Made by a program: the position numbers and the translations under genes | Source: Kalmusia sp. IMI 367209 | Taxonomy: Eukaryota > Ascomycota > Dothideomycetes > Pleosporales > Didymosphaeriaceae | DNA length: 64,000 nt | Assembly (NCBI GenBank): GCA_027946365.1 | Contig: JAPEUQ010000007.1 | Coordinates: 248,001-312,000, forward strand | Direction of reading: 5' to 3' | Part shown: in pieces, positions 57,839 through 64,000 of the stretch | How positions within the stretch are numbered: position 1 is the first letter of the stretch | Layout: the number at the start of each line of letters is the position of its first letter | Notes under the pieces: model-generated | Database searches by the model: none | What the model was told of the DNA's origin: nothing | What the model saw: only the letters and a program-made list of their open reading frames with translations

Positions 57839-59921
57839 TTACACCTTTGCTGACCTTTCTTTCCTCCACTTTCCTCCCCAGTACCACTGTATCGTCGCCA
57901 TCGGTGCAACTGACAGCGTAATGAGCGACAACCCCAGGAAAGCTCCGCCTGTTCCCATTGCCGCGATCATCTGTTCGATGAGCGCGACCCCAAAAGCTCC
58001 CATACTGCACCTGACGAGGTTGTTGATTGCAGTACTCGAGGCGCCCTTCCCGGGACACAGATCCGAAACCATGGTCTGATTTATTGCAAATACAGCGTTC
58101 GAAGTAGCAGCAATTAGAAATTGCAAGATGAGAGGAACCGCAATCCATCCTGGCTTTGATGTGAGGACAGGAAAGGTCAAAGAGAAACCGTAGAGGGTAG
58201 TGCTGAGTACGAACACCGCAGTTATCCAATTTATGTGTTTCAATCGCGCGTGCTCGATTGGAAAGTCTATGGGCAGAGACTTCTTAGGCAGTGTGTACTC
58301 TGGTGGGAGAGAGTGCCGTTCCTTGTAGGTCTCTTGTGCTTGTAGGTAGGATCGGTTCATCAGATTGCCGATTATGGTGGAGCCAACAATCGTGCCGAGG
58401 CCTGTCCAAGCAAGTCAAAGGAGTGTCGATAATGACTAAATAATGGAGACTCACCATTGGGAATGAACGTGAGACCAAGTAGAACTTCGTTCAGACGAAA
58501 ATTCTCCTTAAAGAGCCCGGTTGTACTGGATGTCACCATGCTCCAGACTGCGTAGATCGTACCCCCAAACACCAAGCTTAACAATATGTCCTTCTCCTTT
58601 AGAAGAAGTAATGGCTCTACGAATATTTTAGCTGTGATTTTAGGCGCATCGCGGGTGGTTTCTGCTTCTTCGGTATACTGGGGCTCCTTTATTAGTTTGC
58701 GGAACAGAGGCTGATGGATGCCTGTGAGACGGATAGTACCGTTTCCAGCGATGCTGCGAAGAGTCTCCGGGAGGAAGATGATGATTGCGATAAGGGTCAG
58801 AGAAGAAAGTATGAGAAGGAAGATAAAGATGGATCTGTTACGGAGTAAGCCAGATTGAACGCATTGGCTGAAGAATAAAACATTCTCGCACCTAAACCCT
58901 AAGAAATTGGCAAGAAGACCGCCGAGCACTGGACCAACGGCAATGCTGAAGTTTCGGACTAGAGCTTGTGTCAGATGTCTTAAAAAGCTGTCTATCAGGT
59001 TGTACTATCTTACTGGCTTGGTAGAAGCTAATGAATCCACCCCTCTCCGCTGGTGGGATGATGTCTTGAATAACCCCATTCCCTAATTTGTTTAGCAAGG
59101 TGTGGTTATTGACACACTCAGTATGCTACACACCGATGCTAACCGTAGAAGCACTCCCAGCAGCTTGCAAGCCTCTAAATATTAATAGTACCGTAAAGTT
59201 TGGGGAGAAGCTTAGGCCAATGTTCGCAGCAATGTACACCAGGAAAGAGTAGATGTAGATCTGTCTCCTACCGACTGTGTCGGATAACGAACCCCAGAAC
59301 AAAGGTGAGAGCCCTTGAATGATCAAGTATGAGGTAATGGTGAGCGATACCGCATTCAGGCTCACGTTCAGGTCCTGGGAGGCCAATTAGCATTCGTAGA
59401 GGTTCACTTGTTGAGCAATCGAAGACTCTTACTCTTGCAATTGCATCCAAAGATGGAAAGTATATATTGGAGGAAAGTCCAGAGAACAATCCCGCGACAC
59501 CGATCATGATCACTACCGACCACTTCTCCCTATAGGAAAAGACATGATAGGGCGGCTCTAGACGAGGAATGGAGACCCGGCTCGTTACCGCAGCATCACC
59601 GACTTTCGGTTCTGAGCCTGCGGCTTCACAGTCACCCGACGAGCGAATGCTTCCGCTATCTGATGCACTTGGTAATGTCCACGTCGTTCTGTCATCTTCA
59701 TAATGCTCGGAATCGAACTGATATTGGATTGAAAAGACCCGCACGTTAGATCCGGAAACGTACAGCTCGCCAATTTCGCGAAAACCTTCTAAAGTCGTGA
59801 AGCGTCTTGATATCCTTCTTGGTGTAACTGAAAATGGAAGGCGATCCTGAACCATGATGTTGGTGATGCTGAACAAAAGAGCTTTTGTCTTAGTAGTAGA
59901 TGTGCAGTCGAGTGAGTTCAT
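57839..59921 (-). CDS. MFS transporter, DHA1 type (multidrug/quinidine-resistance-like)
   Basis: Seven frame-consistent segments in order: 59921-59433, 59374-59134, 59082-59014, 58958-58892, 58834-58455, 58401-57839 (six exons), total 602 residues. The protein is a 12-helix proton-coupled exporter of small molecules at the plasma membrane. Motif A appears as GSLSDTVGRRQIYIYSF, and GPVLGGLLANFLGFRSIF is the antiporter-type motif C region, restored by removing the intron at 58891-58835. Helices NIMVQ... to the end follow the expected order. The cytosolic N-terminus of about 135 residues is unusually long. An ATG at 59855 (MVQDRLPF) would shorten it. Substrates are unknown. Confidence 0.88.
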
Positions 59922-60341
59922 AAGTCAAATCTTAATATAGAGCGCCCTGGTCCCTGATTGTGACAGCTCAACAGAAAAATCCACTGGAATGGTTGGCACC
60001 ATCCTGGGTTGATCTGCGAGACGCGCGTTGTTTTGGTTGTTTCGGCTGTGTAAGGAGCCGCAAAGGCCATGCTGGGATTGGATGAGTGCATCCGGGACGC
60101 CGAAACACAAGATAAGTAAGGAGCAATGTATGAAAACGGTTGATCGTTAAAATAGATCAAGTGCGCAGCAGTGACTGGATGAGCCGCTCGATACGCACAT
60201 CGGTACAAATCCTCGGCGCAAATTCCCCTCATTCTTCATGTATGCTACCCTCACTTCTACCTAGCGATTCGACGGACACGAATCTTCTAGATCTCGCATG
60301 CGAATTTTTACCTTCGCTGTTCATAATCTACAGGTGCTACG
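59922..60341. other. Divergent promoter region
   Basis: The 420 bases between the MFS transporter start and the Ser/Thr-rich protein start contain only short open frames. A missed first exon of the plus-strand gene could lie here, but I found no signal-peptide exon. Confidence 0.45.
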
Positions 60342-61070
60342 ATGAAAGATTCTAGTTACAAAAGGCGACCATCTCCTATTCAAATACCCAAGCTCCCAGT
60401 GAGGCAAGAGCAAGAACGTACCTCGGAGTTGTCTCCCAGGCCGCTGTCACCTTCCTTTTCATCAACAGCACGTTCACCCACGATTGCTTCTCAGAATACT
60501 CCACGTCCGAGCACGACATCACAATCACCTGGTTCTGGCCTTGGCCATGAACGTACGACGTCGGCACAAGTACCAGCACGCACCAGCACCAACACCAGCC
60601 CGAAGAGAACGACCTTCTCGCAGCAGACTGTTACTTCGCCAAATTTATCAACAACTTTGACCTCAATAGCTAGCCATTCGCCAACTAAGACGACGTTTGT
60701 TACTGTCATTAGTTCCGCTCTCGATCCAGAAGAAAAGCCGGAAACGCCCGGGGCGACTGAGGTAGTCTTCGTTTCCACCGTTGTGACTGTGACAGCAGCA
60801 GCACAAAGTACTGATCCGTCGACTCTAAATGCCGGATCATCGACCTCGTCGAAAGCTGCATTGCCATCTGGTGTCAAGATCCCGCTCATTGTAATGGGCG
60901 TCTTTGGTCAGTAAATCAGATTCGCCTAGTTCCACAAGGCTGACCTATACGAAGCCAGTGTAGCGATAGCGGCCATTGCTATAATTGTCATCTTGAGACG
61001 CAGTAGGAAAAGAAAGAGAAATCTCTATGCTGCTAATAAGGAGGGTACTAGTACAATTCCCGAGAAGTGA
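60342..61070 (+). CDS. Ser/Thr-rich single-pass membrane protein, possibly missing a first exon
   Basis: Two exons (60342-60906, 60964-61070) encode 223 residues with a continuous frame. Residues 1-150 are rich in Ser, Thr and Pro with many TS repeats, as in O-glycosylated surface proteins. A membrane helix (IPLIVMGVFAIAAIAIIVIL) is completed across the splice. It is followed by RRSRKRKRNLY, a strong stop-transfer, and a short tail ending STIPEK. No signal peptide precedes the Ser/Thr-rich part, which is odd for a WSC- or Mid2-like layout. Either the protein starts further upstream or it is inserted by its C-terminal helix. Function unknown. Confidence 0.65.
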
Positions 61071-61439
61071 CTGAGATATAAAAATTTAATTCTAAGCGCA
61101 GCATGCTTTTCCAGACGTTGCCTTGTATCTAGAATGCTACGATCATAGAGTCATCTACTTCATGCCACTGGAAAAACATATAATCGCATTCTTCATGACG
61201 GTCCCATCTTTTAGGTAACTGGTTCGCTTCCGGGTACGCTAGTTGATGTCAACCCAGCAGACACTATTCCTCTTCTCCCATCGCTCGTCTGCCCCGCATC
61301 AACTGTTGTCTATACGTTTAAGTGCTGCTCATTGTTTGAACGTAACTCACAACTATTCGCCCGATGTAATTGATCTTTCCGACACCGACGAAGGAAATCT
61401 GTCACCACGAGCGAGGACAGGTATACCCCAGGCGCCGCT
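61071..61439. other. Intergenic region upstream of the TPR-ankyrin gene
   Basis: The stretch holds the 3' UTR of the Ser/Thr-rich gene and the promoter of the next gene. A small open frame from 61243 runs into the next gene in another phase and encodes a short acidic VIDLSDTDE; it is not called. Confidence 0.5.
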
Positions 61440-64000
61440 ATGCCCACACCGAGACCCGATGCACAGATGGAGGTGGAGCAATACATTTCGTTATCTGCCA
61501 TTACGGAAGGCTTGCAAGCGGTAGGATCTGCACTTGAATTATCTGACGGCCAATTACACACTATAATCGAGGACGTCACCGCAGAACAAGAAAAGCATTT
61601 CGAGAGCTTACCGTGGAAGGAATGGTTAAAGGAAGCGCGGCCACTGGCGTCTAGCAGCCAAGGCAAGTTGCAAATAATCAACATAGCAACTGCTCTAGCT
61701 TTCTTGCGAGAATCTGGACGACAAAATATACCTGTCTCTTTCTCAGATTTTATCCAAGTTTGGACCTTGATTAGAGAAGCGCTTCAATGTGCAGCATTGA
61801 CCTGGAAGATAATGCGAAGCGCGGATGGATCGCACGCGATACCGTTATGGAGCCTCATTGAAGATGGTCGCATCCGTGAACTGATACGTCTACACATCTG
61901 GCTACCGGACGCTGTAAGAGGAGATTTAGACTTGAGCATTCACATGCATCAGTCATTTGGGCAAAGCTGGATACTAGCCGGTGAAGGCAAAGATCGTACC
62001 TTCGATGTGACTTCAGCTCATGAGGATAACGGGACACATGCTGAGTATTCCGTCGGCTGGCAAGCGAATGATGAGGAAGAGAACGACAAAGCCTACAAAG
62101 TCCACAGCAAATCGTCTACCATAACCAATACTGGAAAGTTGGTTCGTGTTACACCAAGAGATGCTAAGCAATACACGCGTAATATGACTTATCATATTGC
62201 CGAAGGAATATTCCACCAAATAGAAGTCGAGCCTGATGCGATCTATGCAAAAATACTCTTCCTCGATTCAAGTCGAGGATACAACCATGATGCACCGGTG
62301 CTCGGACCGATGTCACAAAGAGTATTTACTAGTCATCGAGAGACTACCAATCTCGATGCGGTTGAAATCTCGAATCTCATCGAAGATTTGCGGTGCTGGG
62401 AAGATCTACAGAAGACCGGCTTAGGATATTCAGATTCAGGAGAGTGGGAAGAGGCACTTCGACTGTATCGCACTGCTTTGCATATTTGCCAAAACAACAT
62501 TTGGTTAGAGCGCCCGCGATTCAAACACGTCAGTCTAGGCACGCTCGGGAAAATGTATCGAATGCTAGGGCGCTATCGCGAGGCTTGTGAATGCTTGGAA
62601 GAAACCATGCTAGATACACCGCAATCTTGGTTCCGTGTGGATTGTGCCGGGGAATTGGCTATGATCTATCGCCACATGGATCGCCTGGAAGACTCCAAGC
62701 GGGCCGCTGAGGAACAATACCATGGCGCTAAGCAACTCAACCTAGAAAAGTTCGCTTGTCGAGCGATAGGAAATGTAGGCATGGTAAATTATCAGCTTTA
62801 CCTCTTGAGTAAGGATGAAGAACTGTTGAGCACAGCCATCAGTCAACTCAACGAACGTATCGAACGGGCGCAGCGGTTTGGAGATCCTGTCCTGGAGGCG
62901 ATTGGCTATTCGCGGCTTTCCTTGTGCTATATTGCCAAAGGAGATTATGAGAAGGCTGTCCAGGTAGCACAGAAGAATTATGATCTCACGCGCAATCAAA
63001 ACGACGCGACGAAGATTGGCTTTTCCAAAGCGTTTCTTGGACGCGCATTGCTCTCCGCAGGACGAAGAGACGAAGCTTTGGCTTTATTCAACGCACCTGA
63101 TCGATGCTCTCCTATCATTGCATTGTGTAATGAGATTTCTAGTGAGCACCGACAGTACATAGTTGAGATGATCAATGCCGGGGCGGATTTGAGACTTCGG
63201 GATCAGCAGGATTACTCAGCTTTGGAATGCGCTGTGTACAATGGCGACGATGCAACCGCAAAGATTATTGAACACGGTTTGAGAGATCAAATCCAAAGAG
63301 AAGGAGGCGACGTTGACGGACAAATCACTCAATTCAAGTACGAAGCAACCCTAAGAAAAGGATATAGAGATATCGTCCAGGACAGACTGCGGCCAGTCCT
63401 TCTAGGGGCAAAGACAGGCTCAACACTACAAAATCTTCGAGACACATACGCGGCATCTCTAGCAGAAGACACTAACCAACAGAATACCTTTGATGGGTTA
63501 AAATATGTACGCTATGCAGACTTTCTGCGGAGCGGTCGACTGCCGAGGTCAAATGATGGATATACACAAGAGTCTGCCATGGCAAAAGGAAGCCACCAGA
63601 AACCCTTCATTCTGTTCTTCTCGTATCGATGGATTGCGAAAGACCCTAATGTCCAGGCTTCCGGACTCTCGCCAGACGATGACGCAAATACACAATACAA
63701 TCGCATGCTCAGGGCAATCGAGCTCTTCCTTGATCTTCATCGCGATGTAAATCGAGAGCAATTGTGCGTCTGGATCGTAAGTATACCCTTCTCACCGACT
63801 TGCAACAAATGATACTGAAAAAATTGTCAGGACTTTGCTTGCGTGGACCAGGATCATGAGAGACCAGGTGTTGCCGCTCTCCCTATGAACCTTGCCCAAT
63901 GTAATGCCATGATAAGCCTTGTAGATGAGAAATACTACGAACGGTCATGGTGTTGTATTGAAGTCCTCATGATGCAAACATTGAGAAAGGCATATGGTAT
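61440..64000 (+). CDS. TPR-ankyrin protein with TIR-like C-terminal domain, incomplete at window end
   Basis: Exon 1 spans 61440-63776 (779 codons); intron 63777-63830 is GT...AG; exon 2 runs from 63831 to the edge, so the C-terminus is missing. Residues 1-300 have no domain I know. Residues about 330-560 hold TPR-like helical pairs (TGLGYSDSGEWEEALRLYRT, LGTLGKMYRMLGRYREACE, LSLCYIAKGDYEKAVQVAQ). Residues 575-610 resemble an ankyrin unit (INAGADLRLRDQQDYSALE). From residue 720, ILFFSYRW starts a TIR-like module. It continues after splicing with LCVWIDFACVDQD and YYERSWCCIEVLM, where the Glu sits as in the SxWCxxE motif of TIR NADases. A role in self/non-self or stress signalling is inference. 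An in-frame ATG at 61467 is an alternative start. Confidence 0.75.

Noticed and set aside
61243..61440. An upstream first exon for the TPR-ankyrin gene
   Set aside because: A GT...AG interval of about 46 bases exists (gtatac...cacag) but splicing joins the wrong frame.
1..64000. tRNA, rRNA or CRISPR features
   Set aside because: I scanned for B-box-like GGTTCGA..CC sequences and regular spacer-repeat arrays and saw no convincing case; CRISPR is not expected in a fungus.

Overview
This is nuclear DNA of a filamentous ascomycete (Pezizomycotina). Genes lie on both strands, introns are short (about 45-60 bases, GT...AG, often with a CTAAC/CTGAC branch site), and recognisable products include a TRAPP subunit, a mitochondrial ribosomal protein, Doa10, a GH17 glucanase and an annexin. 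The style of the F-box relic and the AflR-like/EthD pair fit Dothideomycetes best, possibly Pleosporales; that placement is inference. I built exon models by hand from splice signals and frame. Nearly all close to whole codons.

Left part (1-21.6 kb), conserved housekeeping genes: a partial acidic protein; the biotin-carrying subunit of methylcrotonoyl-CoA carboxylase; an unknown protein with a SUMO-interaction-like motif; mitochondrial ribosomal protein mL60, divergent from the TRAPP subunit Trs20; the ER E3 ligase Doa10; a 1438-residue Ala/Ser-rich repeat protein; and a fungal single-pass membrane protein.

Middle part (22.6-35.4 kb), gene-poor accessory DNA: a secreted-type FAD/BBE oxidoreductase, an EthD-family decarboxylase of the anthraquinone-pathway type, and an AflR-like Zn2Cys6 regulator. 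These look like a dispersed or eroded piece of a secondary-metabolite locus, although no polyketide synthase is visible. A decayed F-box gene follows, among long stretches without genes.

Right part (35.5-64 kb): a Cys-rich single-pass membrane protein, a Ure2-like GST, a four-helix MARVEL-like protein, an annexin, a secreted protein, the cell-wall glucanase BtgC, a CCCH-finger protein, a PAP2 lipid phosphatase, an MFS transporter, a Ser/Thr-rich membrane protein and, cut by the window end, a TPR-ankyrin protein with a TIR-like C-terminus.

Two points deserve most attention. First, the TPR-ankyrin-TIR-like gene at 61.4-64 kb has an immune-receptor-like layout without an obvious NTPase. Second, four single-base frame breaks occur in three otherwise intact genes. 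Each is cured by removing one base from a homopolymer, so sequence error is the simplest explanation. The BBE gene has a further break.
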